Source: Gemmatimonas groenlandica
GTDB taxonomy: Bacteria > Gemmatimonadota > Gemmatimonadetes > Gemmatimonadales > Gemmatimonadaceae
Length of the DNA: 64,000 bases
Reading direction: 5' to 3'
Assembly (NCBI RefSeq): GCF_013004105.1
Contig: NZ_CP053085.1
Coordinates: 4,402,001-4,466,000, forward strand
Of this stretch, positions 42,246 to 51,283 are shown one piece after another. The translations under genes and the position numbers were made by a program. The notes under the pieces were generated by a model. That model searched no databases. It was not told the DNA's origin and saw nothing but the letters and a program-made list of their open reading frames with translations. Each line of letters starts with the position of its first letter. Positions within the stretch are counted from its first letter, which is position 1.

Positions 42246-42968
42246 CTAGCCGGGGCCGACGAACCGATAGCCTACGCCCGGCTCGGTAATGATCAGGCGC
42301 GGCACCGACGGATCGGGTTCGACCTTTCGTCGCAAGTGCGTCATGTGCACGCGCACGTGGGTGGCGAAGTCGCCGAACTCGCGATCCCATACCAGATCCC
42401 ACAGCTCACGCGGCGAGAGGGCGCGCCCGGGATGCAGGACCAGCGCGCGCAGCAGCGCCCATTCGGTTGGCGTGAGTCGCTGCGGCACCCCGTGCCGGAC
42501 CACGCGCTGAGCGACCAAGTCGATCTCCACGCCGTCCGTGGTAATGCGCGCCCACGAGCGAACCGCCAATGACGTCGCGGAACGCCGAATCTGTCCGCGC
42601 ACACGGGCCAGGAGCTCGCTGGCACCGCAAGGCTTGATGATGAAATCGTCGGCGCCGGCGTCGAGGAGCGCCACCTTTTCCTCCTCCTCCGCCCGACCGG
42701 ACAGCACGATGATCGGGACGTCGGTGATGCCGCGCAGCCGGAGGAGCAAGTCGGCACCGTCTCCATCCGGCAGCCCGAGATCCAACAACACCAGATCCGG
42801 CGCCTTGAGAGTGCACTCGCGCACGGCGTCGGAGAGCGTCGACGCCGTGCGCACCGAACGGCAGATCGTGCCGAGGGTATGGACAAGCACGTCCCGGAGA
42901 TCCACGTCATCTTCGACGACGAGGATCGACTCCGGGTCCGGCCCTTCCGTGAAAAGTACGGGCGACAT
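42246..42968 (-). CDS. OmpR-family response regulator, KdpE-like
   Basis: 240 residues. The receiver shows ILVVEDDVDLRD, the phospho-acceptor Asp in LVLLDLGLPDGDG, VLSGRAEEEEK and Lys in FIIKPCGASELLARV. The C-terminal winged helix has LTPTEWALLRALVLHPGRALS, TAHVRVHMTHLRRKVEPD-like order (FATHVRVHMTHLRRKV) and TEPGVGYRF. SRAEEEEKV and LTPTEW are typical of KdpE relatives. It is the first gene of a regulator-kinase pair and phosphate should come from the DUF4118 kinase. Confidence 0.9.
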   Translation of the reverse strand: MSPVLFTEGPDPESILVVEDDVDLRDVLVHTLGTICRSVRTASTLSDAVRECTLKAPDLVLLDLGLPDGDGADLLLRLRGITDVPIIVLSGRAEEEEKVALLDAGADDFIIKPCGASELLARVRGQIRRSATSLAVRSWARITTDGVEIDLVAQRVVRHGVPQRLTPTEWALLRALVLHPGRALSPRELWDLVWDREFGDFATHVRVHMTHLRRKVEPDPSVPRLIITEPGVGYRFVGPG

Positions 42969-43018
42969 GTCCGAATGCTAACGCGAGATTTCGGACACCG
43001 TCAGCACCCGGCCTTCAA

Positions 43019-44071
43019 TCAGGCTTCGAGCGTGCTGATATCGATGACGAAGCGATACTTCACATCCGACTTGAGCATGCGCTCGTAGGCCTCATTGATG
43101 GCCGACGCGGCGACGACTTCGATGTCGGCCACGATGTTGTGCGCGGCGCAGAAATCGAGCATCTCCTGCGTTTCCGGAATGCCCCCGATGAGCGAACCGG
43201 CCAGCTTCTTCCGCTTCATGATGAACGAGAACGCGCCAGGGTAGTGGTGCGGCTGGGGCGAGCCACCCAGCAGGCAGAGCGCGCCGTCGCGACGGAGCAG
43301 GGCGAACTCGGGCTCGAGGTCATGCGAGGTGCCGACGGTATCGATGATCAGGTCGAGCGAATTGGCAATTGCCTTCATCGCCGCCGGATCATTCGAGATC
43401 ACCACTTCGTGAGCGCCGAGGCGCTTGGCGTCGTCGATCTTGGAGGGGGAGGTCGTGAGCACGACGACGTGCGCACCCATCGCCGCGGCCAGCTTCACGG
43501 CCATGTGGCCAAGGCCACCGATGCCGACGACGCCGACCCGGCTGCCCGGGCCGACCTTCCAGTGGCGGAGCGGCGAGAAGGTGGTAATGCCGGCGCAGAG
43601 CAACGGCGCGGCACCGGCCGGGTCCATGCCCTCGGGAATGCGCAGCACGTAGCGGTCGTCGACCACGATCGCGTTCGAGTATCCACCCTGGGTGGGCAGG
43701 CCCGTCTGCTTCTCAACGCCACCGTACGTGCCCGTCATGCCGACTTCGCAATACTGCTCCAGCCCTTCCTCGCAGGACGGGCAGGTGCGGCAGCTGTCCA
43801 CCATGCAGCCCACGCCCACCATATCGCCCGCCTTCCAACGCGTGACTTCAGCGCCGGTCGAAACGACCCGCCCCACGATTTCGTGCCCCGGCACCTGCGG
43901 GTACGCGATCGGGCCCCATTCGCCACGGACCGTATGGAGATCAGAGTGACAGATCCCGCAGAACAGGATCTGGATCTGCACATCACGCGGGCCGGGCGTG
44001 CGGCGTTCGAAGCTCCACGGACCGAGTGGAGCGACCGCGCTGAACGCGGCAAAACCGAGAGTTTGAGTCAT
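43019..44071 (-). CDS. Zinc-dependent NAD(P) alcohol dehydrogenase, YahK/cinnamyl type
   Basis: 350 residues. The catalytic zinc site is FCGICHSDLHTVRGEWG and PGHEIVG, and the structural zinc site is CMVDSCRTCPSCEEGLEQYC (four Cys). The Rossmann motif is VGVVGIGGLGHMAVKLA. The pattern matches the NADP-preferring aldehyde reductases YahK/AdhC, which reduce aromatic and aliphatic aldehydes. Separated by 50 bp from the regulator gene; divergent from the second BNR gene across 71 bp. Confidence 0.92.
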   Translation of the reverse strand: MTQTLGFAAFSAVAPLGPWSFERRTPGPRDVQIQILFCGICHSDLHTVRGEWGPIAYPQVPGHEIVGRVVSTGAEVTRWKAGDMVGVGCMVDSCRTCPSCEEGLEQYCEVGMTGTYGGVEKQTGLPTQGGYSNAIVVDDRYVLRIPEGMDPAGAAPLLCAGITTFSPLRHWKVGPGSRVGVVGIGGLGHMAVKLAAAMGAHVVVLTTSPSKIDDAKRLGAHEVVISNDPAAMKAIANSLDLIIDTVGTSHDLEPEFALLRRDGALCLLGGSPQPHHYPGAFSFIMKRKKLAGSLIGGIPETQEMLDFCAAHNIVADIEVVAASAINEAYERMLKSDVKYRFVIDISTLEA

Positions 44072-44142
44072 TCGCTAAACGTGTAGGGGGAGTCGTACGT
44101 TTTCAAAGGTGAACTTGCAGCATTCCCTCCACCGTTCCCTTC

Positions 44143-47100
44143 ATGTCCCGAATTCGTTCCCTTTCCTGGTTGGCTGGAAGCGTGCTCATGGGTGCCCAGA
44201 CGCTGGGAGCTCAGGCGCTCGATTCCGCCGCCGTTGCCGGTATGCGCTGGCGTACGGTTGGCCCCGCCAACTTCATGGGCCGCATGTCCGACGTGGTCGG
44301 TATTCCCGGCCCCTCCAAAACTCTTTTCGCCGCGGCGGCCGGTGGTGGTATCTGGAAGACCACCAACAACGGCACCACGTGGCGCCCGGTATTCGACGAC
44401 AAGCGCGTGATTTCGATGGGCATGCTCGCCATCGCGCCGTCGGATACCCAGCAGGTCTGGGCCGGCACGGGTGAGCCGAACTCTCGTAACTCGATCGAGC
44501 CGGGCGGCGGCATCTTCAAGTCCACCGACGGCGGCGTGACCTGGTCGGCCAAGGGACTCGAGAAGACCGAGCACATCGGCCGCATCGCCGTGCACCCGAG
44601 CAACCCGAACGTCGTGTTCGTGGCCGCCCTCGGCGCCGCGTGGCGTTCCAACCCGGAGCGTGGTCTGTACAAGACCACCGACGGCGGCACGTCGTGGCAG
44701 CTCGTGAAGTTCGTGAGCGACAAGGCCGGCATGATCGATGTCGCGATCAACCCGAAGGATCCGAACGTCGTGTTCGCCACCAGCTGGGAGCGGCGTCGCA
44801 CGCCATACTCGCTGTTCAGCGGCGGTCCCGGTTCGGCGCTCTGGAAGAGCACCGATGGCGGCACCACCTGGGCCGAAGTGAAGGGCGGCGGATTCCCCGC
44901 CGGTCAGAAGGGGCGCATGACCATCGACATCAACGCAGCAAACCCGAGCGTGATGTACATGATGATCGAAGCGGCCGCCAACGCGACCGGCCCGATCGTC
45001 GGTGAGCGCAGCCCGAAGAACAACGGGCTCTGGAAGAGCACCGATGGCGGCGCCACGTGGACGCAGATGAACAACTACAACGTGCGTCCGTTCTACTACT
45101 CGCAGGTGCGCAGCGATCCGAAGAATCCGGACCGCGTGTACTTCTCGAGCACCGACCTGCAGCTGTCGGAAGACGGCGGCAAGACGAACCGCACCACGGC
45201 CAATGGCGTGCATATCGATACGCACGGCATCTGGATCGACCCGACCGATCCGGAGCGCTGGGCCGTAGCGAACGACGGCGGCATCGCCATCACGTTCGAT
45301 AAGGGCGGCAACTTCGTGCAGGGACAGAACATTCCCGTCGCGCAGTTCTACGAAGTGGCCTACGACATGGCCGTGCCGTACAACATCTGCGGCGGCGCGC
45401 AGGACAACGGCACCTGGTGTGGCCCGAGCAAGCGTCGCACGCCTACCACGAGCCTCGGTTACTGGTTCACGATCGCCGGCGGCGACGGCTTCTACGCCGC
45501 GATGGACCCGACCGATCCGAACGTCGTGTACGGCGAGTCGCAGGGCGGCAATGTGTCGCGCGTGAACCTGAAGAGCGGTGAGCGCGTGGCCTTCGCCAAG
45601 CCCACCTGGCAGGCGCGCTACAAGCAGTGGGAAGATTCGATCGCGACCATTCGTGGTAACCCGCTGGCGGCGGCCACCAAGGCGCAGAACACGGCGATCG
45701 CGGCACTTCGCGGGCAGCAGGTGAAGGATTCCAGCGAGCTCACGATCCGCTACAACTGGAACGCGCCGTTCTTCATCTCGCCGCACAATCCGTCGGTGAT
45801 CTACTTCGCCGGCAACAAGGTGCTGAAGTCGACGAAGCGTGGTGAAGATCTGCGCATCATCTCGCCCGACCTCTCGAAGAACCTCACCGCCAAGCTCGAC
45901 ACCGCGTTGCGTCTCACGGGCGGTATCACGCTCGACGCGACCGGCGCCGAGACCTACGGCACGATCGTGGCGCTCGAAGAGAGCCCGGCCAAGCCCGGCC
46001 TGCTCTACGCCGGCACCGACGACGGCAACGTGTGGAAGTCGTCGAACGACGGCGCCACGTGGGAGAATCTGTCGTCGCGCATTCAGGGACTGCCGAACGG
46101 CGGCGAAGTGTACGTCACACGGATCGAAGCGTCGAAGTTCGACACCAACGTCGTGTACGTGGCGTTCGACAATCACCGCTGGGGGGATTTCCGCCCGCAT
46201 CTGTTCATGTCGAAGGACGGTGGCAAGTCGTTCTCGTCGATCGTGAACAACCTGCCCACCGGCGGCCCGGGTGACTTCCTGCACGTCGTGCGTGAAGATC
46301 CCATCAATCGCGACCTGTTGTACGTGGGCACGTCCATCGGCGTGTACGCGTCGATCGATCGCGGCGCCACCTGGTCGCGCTTCATGGCGAATCTGCCCAG
46401 CGTGCCGGTGTACGACCTGCAGATTCATCCGCGTGACCGCGAGCTGATCGCCGCCACGCATGGTCGCGGCTTCTGGATCGTGGACGTGGCCCCGCTGCAG
46501 GAGATGACGGCGGCCGTCGCGGCCAAGCCGGTGCATCTGTTCACGCCGAAGACCGGCTTCCAGTGGGGCGAGGAACCGCTGCGCGGCGCGAGCGGCAACG
46601 GCAACGCGCAGAATTTCTTCGTGACGCAGAACCCGGCCTACGGCGCCTCGATCTCGTATCGCATCACGACGCCGGGCTCCACGTCGGCGCGCATCAGCAT
46701 CGTGGACGCCGGCGGTGACACGCTCACCACGCTCACCGGCCCGGGCGCACCCGGTTTGCACACGGTCACGTGGGCGTATGCCATCACGCCGCGCCCGGCC
46801 GGTCGCGCACCGCTGTCGGCCAGCGAGAAGCGTGATAGCATCCTGCGCGCGGTGCGTGCCCCGCAGGTGCTCGATTCGCTCACCAAGGCCAAGTACGACA
46901 GCGCGGCGATCGCGCAGGCGCGTGCCCTGATCAATCCGCCGGGACTCGGCAACGTGCCGTTCGGCGGCCGCGGTGGTGGTGGTGGTGGTGGACGTGGCGG
47001 TGCCGGTAGCTGCGAGCGTCCGCTCACGCAGTGGGAACCGTTCTGCGCCCGTCCGGCGGAAGCGGCGCCGCCGCGTGCCGGCGCCGCGCAGGCACCGGTC

Positions 47101-47358
47101 GTGAATCAGCCGGCTGCACCGAGCGAAGCCGTGAACAAGATCTTCTCGCTGATCGGTCTGCCCGCGCCGGCCCAGGGTGGTCGTGGCGGTGGTGGATTCG
47201 GCGGTTTCGGTGGTGGCGGCACCGCTGACACCGGTGACTACGGCATCGTGCTGCAGGTCGGCACGACGATCGTGAAGGGCAAGCTCCACGTCGAGAACAA
47301 GGGGGCGATGGGCGGTGGTTCGCCGTTCGGCCCGCAGGATGACGAAGACCGTAAGTAA
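44143..47358 (+). CDS. Secreted VPS10/sortilin-like BNR-repeat protein with Gly-rich insertions
   Basis: 1071 residues. Signal peptide MSRIRSLSWLAGSVLMGAQTLGAQ. The propeller starts MRWRTVGPANFMGRMSDVVG and contains many Asp-box units, such as GGGIWKTTNNGTTW, GGIFKSTDGGVTW, RGLYKTTDGGTSW, LWKSTDGGTTW and GNVWKSSNDGATW. It is clearly paralogous to the protein at 20522-23521. The C-terminus differs: two glycine-rich stretches (FGGRGGGGGGGRGGAG and GGRGGGGFGGFGGGG) flank a Pro/Ala-rich piece before a last beta-rich segment. These Gly-rich parts are probably flexible linkers. Function unknown, likely carbohydrate or protein binding at the cell surface. Confidence 0.85.
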   Translation: MSRIRSLSWLAGSVLMGAQTLGAQALDSAAVAGMRWRTVGPANFMGRMSDVVGIPGPSKTLFAAAAGGGIWKTTNNGTTWRPVFDDKRVISMGMLAIAPSDTQQVWAGTGEPNSRNSIEPGGGIFKSTDGGVTWSAKGLEKTEHIGRIAVHPSNPNVVFVAALGAAWRSNPERGLYKTTDGGTSWQLVKFVSDKAGMIDVAINPKDPNVVFATSWERRRTPYSLFSGGPGSALWKSTDGGTTWAEVKGGGFPAGQKGRMTIDINAANPSVMYMMIEAAANATGPIVGERSPKNNGLWKSTDGGATWTQMNNYNVRPFYYSQVRSDPKNPDRVYFSSTDLQLSEDGGKTNRTTANGVHIDTHGIWIDPTDPERWAVANDGGIAITFDKGGNFVQGQNIPVAQFYEVAYDMAVPYNICGGAQDNGTWCGPSKRRTPTTSLGYWFTIAGGDGFYAAMDPTDPNVVYGESQGGNVSRVNLKSGERVAFAKPTWQARYKQWEDSIATIRGNPLAAATKAQNTAIAALRGQQVKDSSELTIRYNWNAPFFISPHNPSVIYFAGNKVLKSTKRGEDLRIISPDLSKNLTAKLDTALRLTGGITLDATGAETYGTIVALEESPAKPGLLYAGTDDGNVWKSSNDGATWENLSSRIQGLPNGGEVYVTRIEASKFDTNVVYVAFDNHRWGDFRPHLFMSKDGGKSFSSIVNNLPTGGPGDFLHVVREDPINRDLLYVGTSIGVYASIDRGATWSRFMANLPSVPVYDLQIHPRDRELIAATHGRGFWIVDVAPLQEMTAAVAAKPVHLFTPKTGFQWGEEPLRGASGNGNAQNFFVTQNPAYGASISYRITTPGSTSARISIVDAGGDTLTTLTGPGAPGLHTVTWAYAITPRPAGRAPLSASEKRDSILRAVRAPQVLDSLTKAKYDSAAIAQARALINPPGLGNVPFGGRGGGGGGGRGGAGSCERPLTQWEPFCARPAEAAPPRAGAAQAPVVNQPAAPSEAVNKIFSLIGLPAPAQGGRGGGGFGGFGGGGTADTGDYGIVLQVGTTIVKGKLHVENKGAMGGGSPFGPQDDEDRK

Positions 47359-47362
47359 CGGC

Positions 47363-47438
47363 GAAGTAGGGAGTACGAAGTACGAAGTAGGGAGTACGGA
47401 GTACGGGGTGGGGCGTGTCCTTCGGGACGCGTCCCACC
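47363..47438 (+). repeat. GTACGAAGTA-type tandem words followed by a UUCG hairpin
   Basis: 47363-47406 contains AGTAGGGAGTACGAAGTACG followed by AAGTAGGGAGTACGGAGTACG, a 7-8 bp word repeated about six times with small changes. Next, 47407-47420 and 47425-47438 form a 14-bp stem (two G-U pairs) closed by the extra-stable loop C(UUCG)G. There is no T-run after it. Position right after the BNR stop suggests a 3' end stabiliser or terminator. Confidence 0.8.
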
Positions 47439-47517
47439 CGTTCGCGCAGGGTTGGAACCCTCTGGCGTGTTCACGGTGTCTAACTGCTGCTGCCCCCTCC
47501 TCGCCGTCCCGACCGTC

Positions 47518-48084
47518 ATGCCTTCGCGTCTTCGCACACTCTGCTCAGTCATGATGACCGCCTTGGCGGTCGCGCTGCTGCACGCCTGTGTGCGACCGAC
47601 ACCGACATCGAATGCGCCGGCGCGTGATCTGCTGTACGTCAACTTCGTCGGCACCTGGAAGGGCACACTCGAGGTCGCGGACGGCCTCGGCACGGGCACG
47701 CGGGTGACGAGACCGGCTGCGCTGCAGGTGTTGCCGGCGCCCGATCAGGATGGACTCGAGTTGCGCTACAGCTCCGACGGCGCCGTGACCTCGATGCCGC
47801 ACGTCGACCATCTCCATTTCGATCGTGCCATGACCGACGCGGTCTGGGGCGATGCGGGGGCGCCAGCGCCACAGGCCTTCGCCGTGCGCAGCCGTGAAGG
47901 AGGGCGCAACGGTGAAGTGCTCCGGCTCGTACTCGAAGGCGAAGATCACAACGGCGACGAGCCCACGATGATTCGCGAGACGCTCGAGCTCTCGCCAGCC
48001 GAGATCCGGCTCGTACAGGAAGCCCGGCCGATCGGGGGCGATTTCGCCTTCCGCCGCGCCTATGTGCTGCAGCGCGCCCAATAG
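47518..48084 (+). CDS. Lipoprotein of unknown function
   Basis: 188 residues. The start MPSRLRTLCSVMMTALAVAL and the lipobox LLHAC give a lipoprotein signal. Upstream in-frame starts (47452) only add unlikely residues. The mature part begins with VNFVGTWKGTLEVADGLG and continues as beta-rich sequence (LELRYSSDGAVTS, VLRLVLEGEDHNG, MIRETLELSPAEIRLVQEARP). The alternating pattern suggests a lipocalin-like or small beta-barrel fold (a GTWKG start is common in such domains), but no family was recognised. It is followed 35 bp later by another hypothetical gene. Confidence 0.65.
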   Translation: MPSRLRTLCSVMMTALAVALLHACVRPTPTSNAPARDLLYVNFVGTWKGTLEVADGLGTGTRVTRPAALQVLPAPDQDGLELRYSSDGAVTSMPHVDHLHFDRAMTDAVWGDAGAPAPQAFAVRSREGGRNGEVLRLVLEGEDHNGDEPTMIRETLELSPAEIRLVQEARPIGGDFAFRRAYVLQRAQ

Positions 48085-48119
48085 CGAGATTGCAGGGTCG
48101 ATTCCACCCTGAGGATTTT

Positions 48120-48653
48120 GTGCGCGAGTATCGTTTTCAAGCCACTCCCGAGACCGTCGAGGCGCTCCGCCAGTTACGTGGCGCATGGCGCGGCATGATG
48201 GTGGCCGAGCATTCCGTCACCGTGGTGCTGCAGGATCAGCGGGCGGTGCGCATTCAATGCGACACGGCCGAAATCGAATCGTTGTTCGACGCCTACCGGC
48301 TGCAGGCCGACATCGAAGATGCCGAAGGGATGTACGGCGTGCCGGTCGAAGCGTTCGCCAACGGCAACAACGACATCGTGCTGTTTTCCGGTGTCACGTG
48401 GAGCGAGCCGCAGGGCACGGTGCGCGCCGAGGGCATGACGGAAGGCTCCGTGATGCACTTCTCCGGGCATCCGGGGCAGCTCACGGAGACCGCCGAAGTG
48501 GCGTGCGTGACCACTGATGCCTTCGTGATTGCGGCTAGTGATGGCAGCGGGGTGCTCATTCGCACCGGCCTGCGTCCGGGCTCCGTGGAAGTGGAACGGA
48601 ACCCGGAGAAGGTGCGCGCGTTTCTCGTCGATCGCGGTTACAGCGCCGCGTAG
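48120..48653 (+). CDS. Hypothetical cytoplasmic protein
   Basis: 177 residues from GTG 48120, chosen because GAGGA lies 5 bp before it; a TTG at 48090 would give ten more residues. No signal peptide. It contains RQLRGAWRGMMVAEHSVTVVLQDQRAVRIQ, then EGMYGVPVEAFANGNNDIVLF, SEPQGTVRAEGMTEGSVMHFSG and a C-terminal VERNPEKVRAFLVDRGYSAA. Alternating strands suggest a beta-rich fold. No family recognised. It runs toward the ChaN gene, with a 14-bp palindrome GCGACGCGCGTCGC at 48656-48669 in the 18-bp gap. Confidence 0.6.
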   Translation: MREYRFQATPETVEALRQLRGAWRGMMVAEHSVTVVLQDQRAVRIQCDTAEIESLFDAYRLQADIEDAEGMYGVPVEAFANGNNDIVLFSGVTWSEPQGTVRAEGMTEGSVMHFSGHPGQLTETAEVACVTTDAFVIAASDGSGVLIRTGLRPGSVEVERNPEKVRAFLVDRGYSAA

Positions 48654-48671
48654 CAGCGACGCGCGTCGCGT

Positions 48672-49622
48672 CTACTTCGGGGCGCGCGTGAACAGGATGT
48701 AGTCGCCCTTGTCGGCGTGCTCCTTGCCGTTCGCCTTCGACAGATCGGCAATCGGCACGGCGCTCAGCACGATCGTCTTGGCTTCCGGCGCACGACGACG
48801 CGCCCGTTCGGCGGTGCCAAGACCGGCATCGCTGTGAAACGCGCCGTCCACCTGAAAGACGATCGCGCCCTTGGGTGCCGCACGCCACGCGTTCACGATG
48901 GCCTCGCCCATCGCCTCATCCTTCACGCACTGCGCTTCGTAGAACGTGTCGGTCAGTTTTGCCATCGCCGCCGCATCGCCGGCCGTCGGCGGTCCGCCGC
49001 CGGCGCTGTGCCCGGTCATGGTCTGCGCGAACTTCGTGTAGTAGGCGTCCTTCGGGCAGATGTTCTCTTTCGCGATGAAGCGACGATCCGCGGCGTTCAA
49101 CGTGTCGAGCAACGCCAGTCCGCGACGACCAACGGCACTGGCCAGGCGACGAGGCACATTGGCCGCGACCACCGGCCAGCCACGCACGCGCGCTAATTCC
49201 ACCAGCGCGCGGTAGTCGGTGGTGTAGCGATCCCACGGGCGCGAACCCGCCAGGAAATTCGCTTCCGAAATCGTCCCCGCGAGATACTGATCGACGAGCG
49301 GCTGCACATCGCGTTCGAACATCTCAAGCGTGACCACGACATTCGGCCGACGCTCACCAAGCGCTGCCAGCACCGCCAGTTCACTGGCGTGCGTGGCCGG
49401 ATCGTCGTGCTGCTCGCCGAAGAAGACGAAGTCGGCCCTGGCCGCGGCGTCGGCCAACTGCGTAAAGGGAATGAAGCGGTTGGCCTTGCTGTCGTACACG
49501 CGCAGTGCCGCCGCGGCGGCCCCGATGGGCACGGCGCCACGGGCGCCTCCGGAGGCGCAGGCGGTGGAGAGCAACGAGGCGCCACCGAGCAGCGCCAGGA
49601 GGAATCGGCGGGAAGAAGTCAT
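48672..49622 (-). CDS. ChaN/DUF399 family lipoprotein
   Basis: 316 residues. The signal MTSSRRFLLALLGGASLLST with lipobox STAC anchors it to a membrane. The ChaN domain has FVFFGEQHDDPATHASELAVLAAL, VVVTLEMFERDVQPLVDQYL, the ARVRGWPVVAANVPRRLAS segment and a late IVFQVDGAFHSDAGLGT. Campylobacter ChaN binds two haems between two monomers and is tied to iron uptake. The GEQHDDPAT and EMFER motifs are the conserved acidic/His positions. A helical insertion around 200-240 carries GHSAGGGPPTAGDAAAM. Divergent from the following histidine kinase. Confidence 0.85.
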   Translation of the reverse strand: MTSSRRFLLALLGGASLLSTACASGGARGAVPIGAAAAALRVYDSKANRFIPFTQLADAAARADFVFFGEQHDDPATHASELAVLAALGERRPNVVVTLEMFERDVQPLVDQYLAGTISEANFLAGSRPWDRYTTDYRALVELARVRGWPVVAANVPRRLASAVGRRGLALLDTLNAADRRFIAKENICPKDAYYTKFAQTMTGHSAGGGPPTAGDAAAMAKLTDTFYEAQCVKDEAMGEAIVNAWRAAPKGAIVFQVDGAFHSDAGLGTAERARRRAPEAKTIVLSAVPIADLSKANGKEHADKGDYILFTRAPK

Positions 49623-49686
49623 GACCGGAATTTACACATCCGGCGCCTGCTGGACGACGGAAAGCCACCGCGGGTACATTCTCGTC

Positions 49687-51156
49687 ATGACCGTGATGCC
49701 AATGGACGCGCTGCTCGCGTCATTTTTCATGCAGTCGGCGCTGGCAGCGGTCTTTCTGGTCGCGCTCTGGGGCATCGCGTTCGTGTATCGGCGCCCCCTC
49801 CATCGAGCGCTCGCTACGGGTTGGTCAATTTACCTGCTGCACACGCTGGCCTCGTTCGCCTCGGCGTGGTACGGGCGCGAAGCGCCGCTGTCGTCACTGC
49901 GCTGGCATACGGCCACCTTGCAGCTACTCGCCGTAGCGGGCTCTGCGGCGTTCTGGTACGCGTCCCTGCGCATTCTTGCGGGGCGTCAGGAGGGCAGCCG
50001 TCCGCCGGCGCGAGGCGTCGTCTGGGCCACGATCGTGGTCGTGGCGATGCTGACGCTGAGCGTCGCGTCCGGACGCGTCATGCACCAGCCGGGTTCAGGT
50101 CCCTTGGGCATCCTCTATCCGATGCTGTATCTCGCCCTCGCGGCCTTTTCGTGGTGGGAGTCGCGTCACACGACGGCGCACACACGCGAGTTGTTCTGGA
50201 TGGGCACGGCGTTCGCGATGTTCAGCGCGCGCATGCTGCTCGTGACGCAGGTCATTCTGCCGGAAGACCAATTCGCGGAGTCCACGCTCACCCAGTTACT
50301 GGCGGTAGCGACCGTGCAGTTGCTGCAGATGGTGGCCGTCGGTGTGATTTCCATCGGTGTGGCGGTCACCTACGAGCGCAGCGCGGTGCTCCTCATGACG
50401 GAGCGCTTGCACCTCGCGGAGTTGACGGCGAAAAAAAGCCGACGTCTCGAGTCACTGGGACGGATGGCCGCCAGCGTGGCCCATGACTTCAACAACGTGC
50501 TGATGATTATCGGCAGTTGCGCCGAGCTCGCCGACGAGGCGGCCGCGCGTCCGGATGACGTACGGCGGGAATTGCGCGACATCCGGCTGGCGGCGACGCA
50601 AGGCGGAGGATTGGTGACGAAGTTGTTGGAATTCTCGCAGCCTTCGACGTACGACGCCGCGCCCGCCCAACACGCGCGGGTCGATGCCGTGGTGCAGGAG
50701 AACGCCCCGCTGCTGGAAAAATGCATCGGGCCCGAACGGAGGCTCGAACTTGACACGGCGGCGGGTGATCTGCCGTGCGTGCTCGATCGCACGCAGTTGG
50801 AGCAGCTGCTCCTCAACATGGTGGTGAACGCCCGCGACGCCACACCTGTCGGCGGTGTGATCCGGCTGCGCACCGGCGAGGAGCGACTGCTGGTGCCGCG
50901 ACGCATGCACGACGGGACGCTGGGCGCGGGCCGCTACATTCGCGTGTCAGTGGAGGACAACGGCGTCGGCATCGCCCCCGACGTGCTGCCTCACATTCTT
51001 GAGCCGTTCTTCACCACGAAGCGCGAGCGTGGCGGCACGGGTATCGGTTTGGCGACGGTGCACCAGATCGTCGTGGGCGTTGGCGGCGAGCTGGCGATTG
51101 AATCGGTGCTCGGCGTCGGCACCTGCATCGATCTGTACTTGCCGGTTCCGGCCTGA
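49687..51156 (+). CDS. Membrane histidine kinase
   Basis: 489 residues from ATG 49687. Seven or eight TM helices (about 5-235; first MDALLASFFMQSALAAVFLV) form a membrane sensor similar to 7TM-type modules, not a recognised family. A coiled linker leads to HisKA with active His in MAASVAHDFNNVLMIIGSC, then HATPase_c with LLLNMVVNARDATP, EDNGVGI, and GGTGIGLATVH. The HDFNN motif is HPK4-like, as in the kinase at 6575-8926. It has no receiver domain and no adjacent regulator, so its partner is elsewhere. Confidence 0.85.
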   Translation: MTVMPMDALLASFFMQSALAAVFLVALWGIAFVYRRPLHRALATGWSIYLLHTLASFASAWYGREAPLSSLRWHTATLQLLAVAGSAAFWYASLRILAGRQEGSRPPARGVVWATIVVVAMLTLSVASGRVMHQPGSGPLGILYPMLYLALAAFSWWESRHTTAHTRELFWMGTAFAMFSARMLLVTQVILPEDQFAESTLTQLLAVATVQLLQMVAVGVISIGVAVTYERSAVLLMTERLHLAELTAKKSRRLESLGRMAASVAHDFNNVLMIIGSCAELADEAAARPDDVRRELRDIRLAATQGGGLVTKLLEFSQPSTYDAAPAQHARVDAVVQENAPLLEKCIGPERRLELDTAAGDLPCVLDRTQLEQLLLNMVVNARDATPVGGVIRLRTGEERLLVPRRMHDGTLGAGRYIRVSVEDNGVGIAPDVLPHILEPFFTTKRERGGTGIGLATVHQIVVGVGGELAIESVLGVGTCIDLYLPVPA

Positions 51157-51171
51157 GTTTTCGAGCAGCCC

Positions 51172-51202
51172 TTGCACCTCACGTAACGTGAGGACGTAGG
51201 CT
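51172..51202 (+). promoter_or_regulatory. MerR-type promoter and operator
   Basis: TTGCAC (51172-51177) and TAGGCT (51197-51202) are placed as -35 and -10 with a 19-bp spacer. The spacer is almost filled by the perfect palindrome CCTCACGTAACGTGAGG (51177-51193). Over-long spacers carrying a dyad are the hallmark of MerR-family controlled promoters, in which the regulator untwists the DNA. The MerR gene starts 82 bp downstream, so autoregulation is likely. Confidence 0.7.
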
Positions 51203-51283
51203 GTCTTCGTGTTCGCCACCACCGGGCCGGCGGGCACCCAGCGGAACTCTCCGTACCCCGTTCGTTCGTCTACCGATGCTGCG

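Noticed and set aside
41129-42968. KdpDE potassium operon
   Set aside because: Only the DUF4118-HisKA part of KdpD is present and no kdpFABC genes are next to it, so the name kdpD/kdpE is not justified.
44068-47289. 1073-codon open frame on the minus strand opposite the BNR gene
   Set aside because: It is the antisense shadow of a GC-rich gene; the product is Arg/His/Ala-rich without domains, while the plus frame has a signal peptide and Asp-box repeats.
48656-48669. Perfect palindrome GCGACGCGCGTCGC as operator
   Set aside because: It lies between convergent gene ends, is pure GCGC-type sequence, and short palindromes of this kind are expected at this GC content.
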